Of a stretch of 64,000 nucleotides of DNA, positions 20,669 to 34,199 are shown one piece after another (position 1 is the first letter of the stretch; each line of letters starts with the position of its first letter). The DNA is taken from NCBI GenBank assembly GCA_009760855.2, contig WPIO01000031.1, positions 3,103,001 through 3,167,000 on the forward strand, given 5' to 3'. The notes below the pieces were generated by a model. The model had not been told where the DNA came from. It did no database searches and worked only from the letters and a program-made list of their open reading frames with translations. Origin of the DNA: Cristatella mucedo. Its lineage: Eukaryota; Bryozoa; Phylactolaemata; Cristatellidae. The translations under genes and the position numbers were made by a program.

Positions 20669-22319
20669 GCGAATGCGGCCGTCGAAAATCCGCTCTCACG
20701 CACTCAGCTCTCGGGGGCTCAGCGAGCGTGCGCTCGCAGCGGCGCTCGTGCGCCCGTCCGGCGTTCCGGCTCGCCAGTGCCGAATGCGCGCCTCTATCGG
20801 AATTGCAATTAGGGGCCGCCGCCACGCCGAGCCCAGTCGTCGCGACCGGAGAGCCCTTGCGCAGCTCGACTTACGCCAGTCCGGGCAGGTTGCGATCCGA
20901 TACGATTACCTCTATCTGCCACGCGCTCTGCAATCTGTCGCGGCCGCTCGCGTGCGCACTCGGCAGCAGTGCAGCCACCGCTTCACCTCTCGAGGCTCGA
21001 AGCGCGAGCGCTGTCGCAGAGCGCGATGCGCGGCGCCGTCAAATACAAATGGAACCTTGGGCGAGTAGCTCGGCAAATCTTTCTAGTTGACACCGCGATT
21101 CCAGACGGCGCGCTACACAGATGGGTCCTCGCATAAATGCAGCTCGGATAACGAGGTCGGACTGCTGGAGACGGTGGCTCCATTCAGATAAGCGCACACA
21201 ATCTGCACTCGAATCTGCACTTTCACTTTCATCACCTTCACCTTCACTTTCGCGCCGCTGACACGTCGACTGATGCGAGTCGTGCGCGCTGGGTTCGCTC
21301 TGGGAACTCCTTGAGTGTCTAAGTGCGCCGCCGGCGCAGAGGACGTCGCTCGCCGATTGAGAGCTTGCCGCTCGCTCGCCCGTGGGAAGTGCACTCATTA
21401 GTGGCCTGCCCCCATAATATGCAAAGAGTTTAGCGCTTGCTTGCCCGCTCGCGCCCTCTCGCGCGCTCGATCCACAGTGGCAGCTTTTAATCTCGCTCCA
21501 ACTGCGGACGGCACGCGGTATCGTCAACTAGAGCGCAATCGAGAAGCTGACTCTGCTCTGTCAAGCTGGCGAGCAGCCGCACTCCGATCGGCACCGGTAT
21601 GGTCGCGCACGGATCGACGCCCGTGCGGCGGCAGCGGATTTTCGCTTTAAAAGATGCTTTCGCGAACGAAGTTCGGGCGAAAGTAGGCGAATCGACGAGT
21701 CAGTCCATTTGCATCACTCAGCCAAGAGTCACAGCTAAATGCAAACTCTAATTGGTCAAAGCATCGACCTGGCGAAAAGGAAAAGTCGCGGCGGGTCGAC
21801 GCGAGCTAAACCCAAAGGCAAATGCAGCTTTGCGTGACAGTATTGACGCTTCTAAGAATGCCCCGTGATTGCTTGGACCGGAATCCTCAGGGAATCATAA
21901 GCTGTTGAGAGTGCCGGCAATCGGTTCACCACGCATAATGGCGAGGGAAAACTGCTTACGACGCATGGCCACGGCAGCAGGCCGCTCGCCATTCTCAGCG
22001 CCACCTGCCGGCAGCCTCCTCAGCAGGCGCAGCGATTGGACGCGTCGAAGGCGACGCCAATTGAGTGGCACGACTCGTTTCGACTAGAGCACGTGACTAG
22101 GGAATCGTTATTCCCTAGTCGGGGCGGCACGGCACAACTAAGTTCAGTGCTTCTTAGAGGGCTGCAGGGAAACCAGTGGCGCTCCTTTCGTGTGCAGTGA
22201 ATTCTCGGCGACTGGCCGAGGTCGATGTCACCCTCTAGGATAGAATCCCTACGCATATAGTGTAGGTATTGTACTCTATATCCTGAGGATAAAATCCCGT
22301 CAGGTTTTTAAAATCCTTG

Positions 22320-22540
<221 letters not shown>

Positions 22541-22689
22541 AAGCATCTCCCTGCCAAGTTCAGAATAGGTAGATGGCTTTTCGTGACAGACATGTGCAGC
22601 TTTATTCATTATTGACAACATGGGCTTGATGATGAGTGCGCTACATGGACGACCACGAGATTACTACGTCTGCTTTTAAGCTTCCCGGA

Positions 22690-23372
22690 ATCGCCGCTTC
22701 CCTGCATGACCAGCATAACGGCTCTCTTCCTCTTGGCTTCAGGTTATGTCCCTGCATCCTTCAAAAAAGCAGTTGCGAAGTGATTCATTAAGATGTCAAC
22801 ACTAGACCAGGAAAGCTTAGCAAATTTCCTCCCAGTCTTCCTGTTGGAATTCCTATCAAAGAGGTTGGAAAAATAGTGGCAGACCTTTGAAACTCTTATA
22901 TCAAAGCATCACACCAAGCAAATAAGTTTCAGTCAGGTTTCGGAGAAAACCGCTTCATAAAAACAGCACTGGCACTGCTGCGAGCGTATAATGACCTCGG
23001 GGATTTTAACTTTAGTATGTTAACTTGGATAGAGTATCTCTGCTTGTTCTGCTAAATCTCCGGGTATATTTTGATACTGTTGACCTCTAAGTCCTTCTTG
23101 AATGGTCATAATCTCATTTGGGCATCCCCAGCACCTCATTCCAACGATTGAGGTCCTATCTAGGCAACAGGTTTTAGCACTTAAACGTCAACGGTCAACG
23201 GTCTCCGAGTAACCCCGGCAAGTACGGAGTAACCTACGGATCTGTTCTCGGTCCAATTCTATTCACAATTTTTATTCTCCCTCTTGCAGATGTAATAGCC
23301 AACCACAGTCTAGGCTTTTATTTGTATGCAAATGACATCCAGATGTACTTGTTCCTTGAACAATCCTGAAAC
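22690..23372 (+). mobile_element. Degenerate L2/CR1-like LINE, N-terminal RT region
   Basis: Broken readings can be followed in order: GYVPASFKKAV, an ANF-PV-LL-FLSK stretch (counterpart of SNFRPVSLL), a LRVYFDTVDL-like box corresponding to the RT motif D-SAAFDTVDH, and a late IFILPLADVIANHSLGF block. Stops and indels are frequent. This is the 5' part of RT, which most other copies lack. Confidence 0.75.
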
Positions 23373-25119
23373 GCGCCAATGCGAAATTGGTCAAATCATG
23401 ACAATGCCGGAAATTTTAAACGGCTTCTCATTTAGAAACATTAATAACCAGAGATGTCATAATCTACGGTTTAAACTTGTGAAAATTCATTTTAAGTGAG
23501 TGCTAGCCAAGTTGAATGATGAGAATCGAGTTTCACGCGAGTTTTGTTTGCTACATCTGATATTTATGCACCACGACGTCACCGAGGCTTAGGAATTTTA
23601 CGGCTCAGTGCGAGGGACATGTGCTCGCTTTCAAGGCACGGGAATTCGGGTAGCCACAGTGCTTTGCTTCGGTCGGCATCGTGCATGCGTGCACCGGTGC
23701 TGAACCAAAGACTAGCCAGTCGCGAACCATCGAGGCTTTTCCAGCCGTACCAGCATCGTGTCGTGCTTCTGGAGGGCACTGTGGCACTCCGTTACGCTGT
23801 GCTGCCGAACGCGGCAAAACGACTATCTCAGGAGCCACTAGAAGGCGTTTGCAACATTTCGCGTTGGCAGTGTTGGATAATTGCCTGGGACCCTTAGCTT
23901 ATCTCATTATCCTATCTCTTAGCTCGTCTCGTTGCTGGTGAACGTATTCGCGAGCAGCGTGCCTGAAACGTGGCTCTCAACATTGGCTGTATTTACCTGG
24001 ACCTGTGCTGATCACGAAACTGAGTGCTTGAAAGCTGAAGATCCTATTTGCTCTACCAAAGTTTGGGGTTCGAAAGAGAAAGTACCTGATGAAATTATGT
24101 GAACTGTGGTCCAGCGCCTAACCAAACATTGAACAAATAGCAGAGCAGTACTGGACTGAACTCGCGTGTGAATTTGAAATTAACGACGCTCATCCCAAGC
24201 AGTTCAGTTCCGTCGTCGCTGCAGTCGTCGCTGAGTGGCACGTGACGGTGGCGGCGCGCGATTTCGATGCGAGTCGGGCACGGCTAAAAGCGGCGGAGAT
24301 ATTTTAGCGTGCGAAGCCAAGTCTGACGTAGTCGGCAATCTTCCGACAGTATTGCAAAGGTCTATCGCGATGCTGGGACTTGCTAGCCAGACTTGCAGCA
24401 GGAAGGAGCGAGAAAGGAGCGAGAAAGGAGCCTCGAGAAAATCGTCCAAGTCGAAAGGGCAGCCGCTTCAGCTTCAGGCGAGCAGCGAGCCGCTGTCAAT
24501 GCTCCGCCTAGTGAAATGGGAAACCCAATCTGCGGTTTGCAAAGCCGCTAGATTGAGCGAATGCAAAGATCGAATGCGAGAGCTTGGACGTGGCTAACTC
24601 AAGTGCCCGCGAAGCGTCTTCGCGCGAGCCTCAGCCTTAGCTTCGAAGATGAATATCTGCAGCCAGTCGTCCTGCCAGTGCGGTCACTGCCGCCGCGGGC
24701 CAGTGACTGCTTTAGCTTGCTATTGCTTGAGATCGCTACCGTGCAAACTGCCGATGCGATTAGTCGCTGGTCCGCTGCATGTCAAGCTGCTTGGCTTGAC
24801 ATGCAGCGATCGTTCTGCCGACAATGCGAATGCTGCACGACATTATGAGTGACGAAAAAATGGTTGGCAACGCTCATTGGTCACCCGATGAGGAGAGGGT
24901 TGATTTGGCAATAATTTCCAACGTGTCGCGAGTGCTGCGTGTCCTCTGGCCACGAATTAAGACGACAGAGACGACTGCATGTCTGTCTCTTGTGGTTTCT
25001 GCGGGCCGATGAGGTCTCGTGTTTTTGTCTACTCTGGCAAGCTTCTGCTTTTCACGGCGTCACGAGTCGTCTAGTTTCTTCTGAGGGGTGTTGCTAATAC
25101 AAGAGCTTGGTTGACTCAA

Positions 25120-25275
25120 TGCGATGATCTCAGAGATCCTGCATTTCAACCAACTTCATGCAATCGCAACCACGCTATGGTTGCTGAATTGGATTTTCAC
25201 AAGCTACCGTTATTTCATTCTGCACTGCATTTCGAAAGTCTGCCAGTGGACGTATGCTCAGGTAGGCACCTATAA
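25120..25275 (+). repeat. Possible dispersed repeat shared with ~43125-43330
   Basis: GGTTGCTGAATTGG followed by GAAAGTCTGCCAGTG recurs at 43220-43330 in the same order with similar spacing. Only short blocks match, so this is tentative. Confidence 0.35.
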
Positions 25276-25278
25276 CTA

Positions 25279-25482
25279 TAGTAATAATAATAAATTTGTT
25301 ATAGCGCCCTCAGAGAACCTAATCTCCTGCTAGGCACTTTCCATTTGCTGTACAGGAAGCATGATTGAATGGTTGGTGGTAGCATGCTCAATGACAACAA
25401 GCATAACATGGTTAGAAGTGACATGCACCGGGTCAGCATGCAAATATGGTTAGTGGCTCTATGCACAGTGTCGGAACGCATA
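25279..25482 (-). mobile_element. LINE 3' UTR fragment, antisense
   Basis: Starts with an (AAT)n run, then TAGCGCCCTCAGAGAACCTA and the reverse complement of the family's 3' UTR. It abuts a plus-strand body fragment at 25483, a head-to-head arrangement. Confidence 0.82.
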
Positions 25483-26030
25483 ACTAGACGGCCACATGAG
25501 CTCCACAGTCAACTCTGCCTACTTTCAGCTACGAGACTTTGCTAAAATTCGAGCTGCCTCTGGCAAGTATACTTTATCCAAATTGGACTATGTGTTTGTG
25601 GCATCTCCTCTCGACTCCAATAACTCACTACTTGCTGGTTTGTCGGCCCGTGCAATCAGGCTCTTACAGTAGGTGCAAAACTCTGTAGCTAGGCTTGTCT
25701 GTTGTGAGCATCGCAGTTTCCCCCATTGCACCACTTGTCGCCGACCTGCACTGGCTCTCGATCAAGGAGCTCATCGACTTCACGGTTATGTCACTCACTT
25801 TTAGGTCTTTTCATTCTTTGGTTCGAGCCTACCTATCAGATCTACTCCCCACCAGGCTAAGTATCCTACCACCCGCTTTTCAGGATCTAAATGTTTACCT
25901 ATGCCTCGTACAAACCTCAAATCCATTGGAGGCCATGCCTTTAGTTCGTATGCTTCCATCGCCTAGAACTCACTGACGAATGACGTCATGATATCCCCTG
26001 ACTTGAGCACATTTGAAAAAGAAAGCTAAA
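25483..26030 (+). mobile_element. Degenerate LINE ORF2 C-terminal fragment
   Basis: Begins ACTAGACGGCCACATGAGCT, the equivalent of LDDHISS, and continues through degraded HAFVTSRLD and ADLHWLSIKELIDFTV blocks to the end of ORF2. It lacks the 3' UTR and tail. Numerous stops. Confidence 0.8.
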
Positions 26031-26537
26031 AACCAACCAGTTTCTGAAACATTTATTTTTATCGTCCTATAAATTGTTATTGTCATGCTTTTTCGTGATT
26101 AAATTGCTTAGTTTATCAATAATAAATTGACTTCCTAGCACATAGCTAGTGCTTCCTTCCTAGCACATAGCGAGTGCATAAACAAATATTTCTATTGGGG
26201 CTGATTACTAATTTTGTAGTATAACTACTATTATTATTACGATTAGTTAGGCGATCTCATGATAGATCGTATTAAATTATCTTATGCGACCACTTGGCCG
26301 GTCACGCAAACATGCACGGACATAAGAATACCCCAGTCGCCAGAACGGGTGGGGGCGGAATGGATAGGTAGATGACAGAGTCAACTACAGCGTACATGAT
26401 ATAGACCAGTCGCGTCTGCGCGTCAGTAAGGCACAATTCTACGGGCTAGAAAGCCATGAAACGATGCTTTCTAAACATGGATGGGCATCGGTGCTTCCGT
26501 GAAATTTAAATAAGAATTTAATATTTAAAGTAATGAA

Positions 26538-26925
26538 ATTAATAATGATAATATGCTTCATAAAGCACCCTGAGAGAACTTAATCTTTTCAAGGTGCTTT
26601 ACATTTGCTGCAAATAAAACACGATCGAATGGCGAATGATATCATGCTTGATAAACAACATGAATAACAGGGTTAGGGGTGCATGCACATGGTCAGCATG
26701 CAAGTATGATTAGTGGCAGCATGCAACAGTGTCAGCACGCATAAGCACACAAAGGACAAATCACGGGGACCCACTAAATGCTGTCCTAAATAGGTGCGTA
26801 TTTAAATTCCTTTTAAATGTAGTCAAGTCAGGGGATGTTGTGACGCGAGTCGGGAGTGAGTTCCAGGCTTTGGGAGCATACGAACTAAATGCCCGGTCTC
26901 CAAAGGTTTTGAGGTTTGTACGAGG
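26538..26925 (-). mobile_element. L2/CR1-like LINE 3' fragment, antisense
   Basis: The plus strand shows an AT-rich tail, AAAGCACCCTGAGAGAACTT and the reverse complement of the 3' UTR, then the C-terminal ORF2 region to about 26925. A SINE fragment follows directly. Confidence 0.83.
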
Positions 26926-27045
26926 TATAATTCATTTGTATAGCGCCCCAAGAGAACTTAATCTCTATTCAGGCGCTTCACATATGCCTCAGGGCTCGAG
27001 CCCACGACCTCAGCCAGACAAGGTCATATCAAAACGAGGAAGCAA
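26926..27045 (-). mobile_element. tRNA-derived SINE fragment with LINE-type tail
   Basis: On the minus strand the order is GAGGTCGTGGGCTCGAGCCC (a pol III B-box-like sequence), then AAGCGCCTGAATAGAGATTA and CTCTTGGGGCGCTATACAAA. The last part copies the 3' hairpin of the L2/CR1-like LINE. The A-box half is not recognisable. Confidence 0.7.
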
Positions 27046-27635
27046 TAAATGCAGCTAATCGTTGACCTCGGTGGGCTGCCTACTTACTACGCGCGACAGC
27101 CAGCAAAATGGACCTGTTTCTAGTGTTTTCGGAAATAATTGTGGTTTTTTCGAATGGTATATTTCAAGATAGCGCCACTAGAACACGGCTAAGTAAGAAT
27201 ATTTGCATGTGCTAAATATTCCCTCTCGAAATATGTATCTACGCGTATAGTCCGAGCATTTCTTCGGAAATGGTCGAGGTTTGAGTGCACCAGTTTTAGG
27301 CATGTGCTGATGTAGGCCAAACCCCGTTCTAGACCATGCAAGAAATCAATTGAGCTGTTGGAGCGAGAAACCAGAAGACTGTAAGCTTCCCCGAAGCTCT
27401 CGATTTTTTCACCGAATGCTGGCTCGTGCATTGCGATTGTACTTACACTCGCTAGAGTAAGTCAAGCTTGATTTTTACAGCACTAAGTCTGCATGAACCT
27501 GACAGTGCGGCGTTAAGTCACGCATAAATTTGGAACAGCTGAAACCTGTCGACCGCTTTGTGGCCGAGACGGGGCACAGCACCCTAGCGCAGCAGTTGAC
27601 TGAAGCGCCTTACCTGGCTTTACCTTACTTGGCGT

Positions 27636-27745
27636 GGCTTTATCTAACCGCGTCTTTATGTAGCCGTGGCTTTATCTAACCGCGTCTTTATGTAGCCGTG
27701 GCTTTATCTAACCGCGTCTTTATGTAGCCGTGGCTTTATCTAACC
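27636..27745. repeat. 32-bp tandem repeat, about 3.4 units
   Basis: GGCTTTATCTAACCGCGTCT starts at 27636, 27668, 27700 and 27732, each 32 bp apart and essentially identical. Confidence 0.95.
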
Positions 27746-27949
27746 CGTCAGAGAAGCGTGAGCTTTCGGAAGCACGGGAGCTGAAGGCGCGTTCGCTGCG
27801 CGGCGCGTGCAAAGGATTGAGCGCACGCTCGGGGCTGGAGAGTTACAAAAGCGGTGACGGCCGAGCAAGGCGAAGGATGTTGCAGATCATCGCCGCCGTC
27901 GGCTCCACACCTTGGTCAGCTGTGACCAATATAGGGTGACTCGACATGT

Positions 27950-29370
27950 AGAGACCGGCAGTGTAGCGAGCCGCGCTGCATTCGCCATGCACTCGTCGGC
28001 GCGATAAAGGCCGGCTTGCTCAGTTCGTCGGACTTGGGCGCCTTTGAAGTCGGAAGATTAGTCGAGAGCAAAGGTCAGAGAAAGCCAGCAACGAGATTGC
28101 CCTCATATCAGCACTCTACACGAGGTCTGAAATATGCACACTTGCTGGCACGATCGCCAGCAGGTGCCATCCATGTGATCGAGCCGAGAGGCTATCAAAA
28201 CGATGAGAACTCTTTCTTTAGCGTCATAACTACCCTTGTTGTAATAATTGCCATCGCTGCTGCTCTGAGGCATGGTTTACCTTAAGTGCTTCTACTTTTT
28301 AGAAAACCATTCGGGACCGTAGCGACCGACCAGACAAGCTAGCGTATGACAAGTAGGTTGGCATGAGGTTAACACTAGGTGAAGGTCGTGAGAGCGATAT
28401 GCTGGCCTCCAAAGTCGGAGCCGGATTCAAAGGATTTTTAAAAACGTTCGAAACAAAAACAATAACAAGGTATAGTGAAGGTATCGCGATAATGCAGCTA
28501 TGGATCGCCGCTTGAAAATAATGTAAAAAAAAATATGACATATTTGGAATTCGAAACATTTGCCACTGTATGCCTCTTAATATCACCGCGGCACGCTCAA
28601 CCCTGGAGTTTACTGGAATCAAAGCGATGCCGCGGTTTACATCAGGCTGAGAAGTGCGAGTAATTGCCCGTTAGCATCTACGGTCACTAACTGATAGGCA
28701 GCGGAGTCTGTGAGAGGAATGCGAGGAGCCGGAAACCGACGGGTCACATTCAAAGCGAGCCAAAAAGCGTAAGTGTAGGTGCCTGTCGTAGGAAAAGCCG
28801 ACTGAGCGACTGTCGGATGAGGGGTCCGCGGTGGTGAAATGCCCACCACGCCCCCTTATTTTTCTTGCCTTCTTCTTTCCAGTTGCCGATTTATTTCCAT
28901 CTGAATCGATCTCCGTTAGAATTTACTCTCGACCGCCGTAGCTTCTCGCCAGTTTGATTTACTGTCAGCGACCTTGCAGCCAAATCTTACGAATCTAGCT
29001 ACGTCGTTCAGCTCAACTTGTCAATGAGCCTTGAGCGCTTGAGTGTTACGTCACGTGAGCATGAGTATTTCATCACGTGAGCAATCCTCAGCCTATGCGT
29101 GCATTTCAGTTGAGGCAATTTTCAGATGGAAAGTTCACCGGTACCTGGGGACATATTTTTAAACAATCGCTAAGTTTGCAGGTCTTTGCACCTCAAATGG
29201 AGAATGGTTGGGACATGGTGTAGAGGAGGACTATTGAGTGGCTTAGGTCGAATCTAGTATCCCTTTTACTGACAACGTGATACCAATACCCATCGTATGT
29301 GACCTTTATAGGGTCATTTTGAGTAGTACATGAAGATTTTTAAATACCCCTATTGGATTAGCAGAGATAT
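27950..29370. other. Unclassified DNA, nothing recognised
   Basis: Short frames without motifs on both strands. No repeat family from elsewhere in the window was recognised. Confidence 0.4.
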
Positions 29371-29373
29371 ATG

Positions 29374-29395
29374 CTATATATATATATATATATAT

Positions 29396-29435
<40 letters not shown>

Positions 29436-29445
29436 TATATAACAA
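29374..29445. repeat. (AT)n microsatellite in two blocks
   Basis: Two (AT)n runs separated by ACAAAT. Part of the pattern ATATATAACAAAT recurs at the right end, so the block has partly duplicated. Confidence 0.93.
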
Positions 29446-29449
29446 ATCG

Positions 29450-32400
29450 CATTTATCTATCTTAAGTCAGTACGGTAATACTGCGACTCGCAGTGATCGC
29501 TCTTCCGTCGTTGAATGAGGATAGTGGTCTGGCGTTTAATCTTTTCGTTAGATATTCAAGCGGTCAGAGGATCGGAAATTCGATCGAGCATGCCATCATA
29601 CTGACACGGCGAAATTCCTTGACTAAATTACGTTTTATAAGTAGAATACCTAGGACTCACAATAGCTGACTGACTTGGCAATTGCTGTATGCTATCGTCT
29701 CCTGTTTCTTTGAATAGGATCTGAGTTCATATCTGTGGCCTTCTCTGCGTCTTATGTCACTCGATTGAAACGAAAGGTAAGTATCTATTTACTTCCTATT
29801 AAATGCCGACACTGCCCTGTGTGTGTCTGTTCGTGATGGCGGCGGTACCGAAGCAGAATCAGAGTCATTGCAGATTCCATCTGATTCGTGTCAGAAGGCC
29901 ATAGGTTGTTCACCTGCTTCTCTGCTCTCCCTCTCTGATTCGACGCTTCGATGCTGCAATGGGTTCGCTTAAGGTAAGCTCGCACTGTGACACGGGAATG
30001 CCATGCGACCAAGAAAAGCCGCGTGGCTCTGCTCGACTGCTGCCGGCAGAGAGCAAAGGGCAGTCCAAGATAAGCAGCCTACGATCGTGTCCGACAGCTC
30101 GCAGTGGAGAGTGACATGGCGATGCAGCAACGGCGGTGCGCAGACAGCGATTGAGACGTCTCGGTTTTATCCTCATAAAAACTCAGCTCAGAATGACTTG
30201 AGAATTCGGTGCAGCCAACATGACGAGAAGGGCTTTGGTCAAAAATCAGGACGCCGACCCAACCCACATCAGCTCGCCAGAAGATGTCCAATGACCAAAA
30301 GCTAAAACGGCACTATCAAAAGTGCTGGGGTGCTAAGATGTTAGACTGTGTAAGAGGATACTCGTAGGCTACGAGGCTAACCCTCGCGTCCGAGGACTAT
30401 ACAAGAGTTTTGACGGCGGACAGTTCTCTGTCCAGCAATTATGAACTTAGAGCTGGTCCACTGATTTTGATCTGGAGATTCATATGAAAAGCCACGACAA
30501 GAAGGCTTATAAGCTGCGAGATGTATAATTACACATCATATATTAAATAACTAAATGTAACTAACTAATTTAACTCAATTTATATGACTTCCTAATTGGT
30601 AAGTACACTAGGAGAGTAACCTGATTGAAACATGCACTCTTTTTGACAGCTACGGCCTGTCAGTTTGGTGAGTCATCGCACTCGGTATTAGCTGTAAAGA
30701 TGTAATGAGCTTATAACGAGTATTCCTGAAGACATCTGCCCAATCAGCTTTAACGTAAAGGAAACTCTTTTTGCTTTCTTTTTGATAGCGTTGCCTGCGA
30801 AATTACGGAAGCACAGTCGTTACCGTCTGGTTTTTTAGAACTTCAGGGCTCAGCTCGTAGCAGGTGCTATGCCACTACTCGAGCTACCGGCAGTGATGGT
30901 TTCACGGTTGGTTTCCCAGATGCAAAACATTTGCAAAAAGTACACCCACTCATTGATCTCTACAACTTATGCGTTTTTTTGGAATAATAAAAATCTTTTG
31001 TAGAATCAGCCGTACGTAAATCTTTTGTAGAATCAGCCGGCCGAAGGGCATTAGCGGCTATCGTCCCCGCTTGCAGGGTGCAACACATAATTTCCTGGTG
31101 CAATACAAGAATCCACGACCTAAGTCGCAAAGCGAGATTATCTTATTGGTTGGCTAGCTGGCTGGATCGCTTATTGGTGACTTGCTTCTAACCGGTGTCA
31201 TACAAACTGCGCCTTCCAGGCCTACATTCAGTTATTATTTATTGAACGACTATACCGCGTACATAAACAGGCACTGCAGATCTGATATAGCCCGTCGGCT
31301 GTATTAATATTAATTTAAAAACGGATCCGATGTAGCTATTTTAAATAGATAGATAATAATTATGAATGAGTTCGCCAAAGTAGGTCATCTACACTTTCCG
31401 GTGGAAGGAATTCTGAGCACAATTTGGAAAGCTGTTGGGGACTGCTGGATTTCTACTAAGTGAAACGAAAAACTGTGGTCTTTTCTCGACTCTCAATCGC
31501 TCCAAAAGGCTTGTGCCCTGATCTTTCTTCCGCCAGACTTAATATTCCCCACCACTTTGAGAAAGTGAGGGTATGGGTAGTCAAATCCTCTGAGTTGTCT
31601 CTTGAAATGGTGCAGTGGTTAAAATGCTTTCTTTCAGTGCCTGCGGCACAGTTTACGTTTTTAACACCGAGGTGACCTTGTATCCTTTCTTTGCTGAAGA
31701 GAAGCACAGTGACCGAGTCACCGAGACAGTTCCGCTAGAGCTATACAAGCCCGGCTGCTAGCTTAGCCATAATCAAAATGTTGTACTGCTACTGCTGCGA
31801 TGCTCGTGGAGAGAAATCCGGGTCTCTCGAGAGATGGCTGTTCTTGCAGTAGCAATAGCAGAGGCATTCAAGCGCTTCTTGACTCTGCCAGCTCACCTGA
31901 GTTTCGGCTTTCTAGTTTTGCTAGTTAATGGTAGTTTCCTTCGCGAACTGCCTTGTTCCATGCTTGACCTACAAGGCTCGTCAGGGAACGCCACTGAAAT
32001 CACACTGGCGACTCTGAGCTAATGGCTCTGCAGACGACGCTGAGGAGCCCTGTCGCTAATTGCGCCGGCTCGCGCCAATCACTAATGCGTGCGCTTGGTC
32101 GCGACATGGCTCCCTTCGAGATTCGACCCCGTTCTTTTTAATTAGAATCAAGATAGAAAAGAATGTTGTAGTGGCCCGATGCATGCGAGAGTATAGAGCT
32201 GAAGGATCATTCCTGCAGCACATTACCGACTCCTGATGCAGCAATGAAATCTAGCTGCAGTTCAATATTCGCGGCTCTCGATAAGTAATTCTTCTCGAGG
32301 TGGGGTGCAGTGTGTGTGTTGCATGAACAGTGAAGCATAGTAGGCTGAGATGGCAAGGATCATAGTTCCGGGCCCAGCTGATTAACTGAGAGTAAACGAA

Positions 32401-32990
32401 AGCTTACGATGACCGTCCAGACACGCGCTACTTGCAACCCACGCCAGAGGCCTCGAGCTGCTTTATTCAGCAGGCAGCAGAGCTGGCAGGCCCATAGCTG
32501 TTGTCTTGGTTCAAACCAAATAGCGCTCCTCACTGGACGATCGAATTTGCTGAGTGCTCGTCGTCAAGATCCAATCTGCTGCTTAGCTTAAGAGTCATTG
32601 CACTGATGACAGCTTGGTCAATGGTGGGCAGGGTCGGCTGGAAACTGGCCGCACCGGATAGAGTGGTGCATAAGAACTATAGTGCCGGGTCAGAGGTCAG
32701 CATCAAGCGTCGGAAGCGATTAGGCTTGTAAGCTCTTCTTCAACAGCCAGATCGATCGGCTTCAAAGCGCGGGTCGGATATAATGGAGCGTCCATCAGAC
32801 GTCGAGCAGGCATTACATTGAAGACGGGAGGCGTTCGCTCGCTCTTCTCAGATGCGTTTCAGAGTCTCCAATAAATTCACCCTCAGGTGCCGCACTCGAC
32901 CAGTTCACACAGTCTGGCGCCAACAAGGAGTTTGGCTAGTGTGCGGCTACCACCTGCAACCATTGGAAGCCCAAGCAAATCTTCGTGTGT
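29450..32990. other. About 3.5 kb without a recognised gene
   Basis: Mixed-composition DNA with only short frames. A 25-bp tandem duplication containing AATCTTTTGTAGAATCAGCC occurs at about 30990-31040. Nothing else could be supported. Confidence 0.4.
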
Positions 32991-33003
32991 TTGATAATGT
33001 TCG

Positions 33004-33159
<156 letters not shown>

Positions 33160-33593
33160 ACAGCTCTCCGAACGACCTGTCGTCAGGGTAGCGCGACCTA
33201 GCAACAAGTCTGCTGGCTCCAACACCAAAACCTTTATTCCACGGAACGCCAGCCAAGCCCAGTCTACACACACTAGACGGCTGCCGGCGTCGAGGAATCC
33301 CTCCTTCCCCCCCCCCCCCGTTGTACTCCTCCGGCAACCTTTATATTCCAAGCCTGCGTTGTTTTTCCCACTGTCGGGTCATTGTTCGTTCCGAACCCGC
33401 CCGACAGCTGGCGGCAGTTTGTGGTAGATTGATGTACCCACAGATGCTGCCAATGCATGGATTTGGGCAGGACATCCGAGTCATCGTCTGCCCATCCACC
33501 GGTCGTGAGCTTTCGGCTGCGTAGGCAGTCTGAGAGCTATCGCGAGGTATCCACCCAGTGCTCGCAGGCTGCAAGCGTGCATGTTCTTCCACA

Positions 33594-33778
33594 GTGTGTT
33601 TGCGTGTGTCTGTGCCTGGGTGTGTGTCTGTGTGTGTGTGTGTGTCTGTGTGTGTGTGTCTGTGTGAGTGTGTGTCTGTGTATGTGTGTGTCTGTGTGTG
33701 TGTGTCTGTGTCTGTGTGTGTGTGTGTGTCTGTGTGTGTGTGTCTGTGTGTGTGTGTGTGTCTGTTGTATGAGTGTGC

Positions 33779-33839
<61 letters not shown>

Positions 33840-33845
33840 TGTGTA
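33594..33845. repeat. Long compound (GT)n / TGTGTC array
   Basis: About 250 bp of GT repeats with regular TC or CT interruptions. The right part, from about 33779, is purer. Confidence 0.95.
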
Positions 33846-34167
33846 CACCACCCGGCTCGAGAGCAAAGGACCCGGTCCCAGATCGTCAGCTCTGATGCAA
33901 GAATTTGTTTTAATTACCTGGGCTCGCCCTCCCTAAGCTTGCTGGAGCAGCGAGCTACGCCCAGAAGGCCATTGCTCTTGCCTTTGTTGACTTTTCGCAG
34001 TACAATCGTAGAGGCTTCTATCACAGCGAGAGTGAGCGTGGACTTTTCAAACGCTCCTAGCAGCTCACTTAATGTACTTACTGAGCTACAACCGCCCCTC
34101 CGCCCTCTCACAATAGTGCAACCGTACGGAGTCAGACATTCATGCCAGTGCGTCCGTGTCCGATGTA

Positions 34168-34199
34168 AGAAGAGACAGACAGACAGACAGACAGACAGA
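34168..34199. repeat. (AGAC)n microsatellite
   Basis: About seven AGAC units. The sequence GAGGCTAACC after it recurs about 50 bp downstream with CGTC-ACTTGCTGCA, suggesting a small local duplication. Confidence 0.9.

Larger units (their letters stand above)
20170..21650. other. GC-rich island with inverted repeats, no recognisable gene
   Basis: CpG-rich DNA similar in composition to the sodium channel upstream region. It contains the 20558-20607 and 20622-20668 hairpins. Short frames occur on both strands without family motifs. A promoter or first exon of an unseen gene is possible but unsupported. Confidence 0.4.

Noticed and set aside
25279-26030. Twin-priming 5' inversion of one LINE insertion
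   Set aside because: The inverted left part contains the 3' UTR and tail, not an upstream segment as twin priming requires. Two separate fragments fit better.
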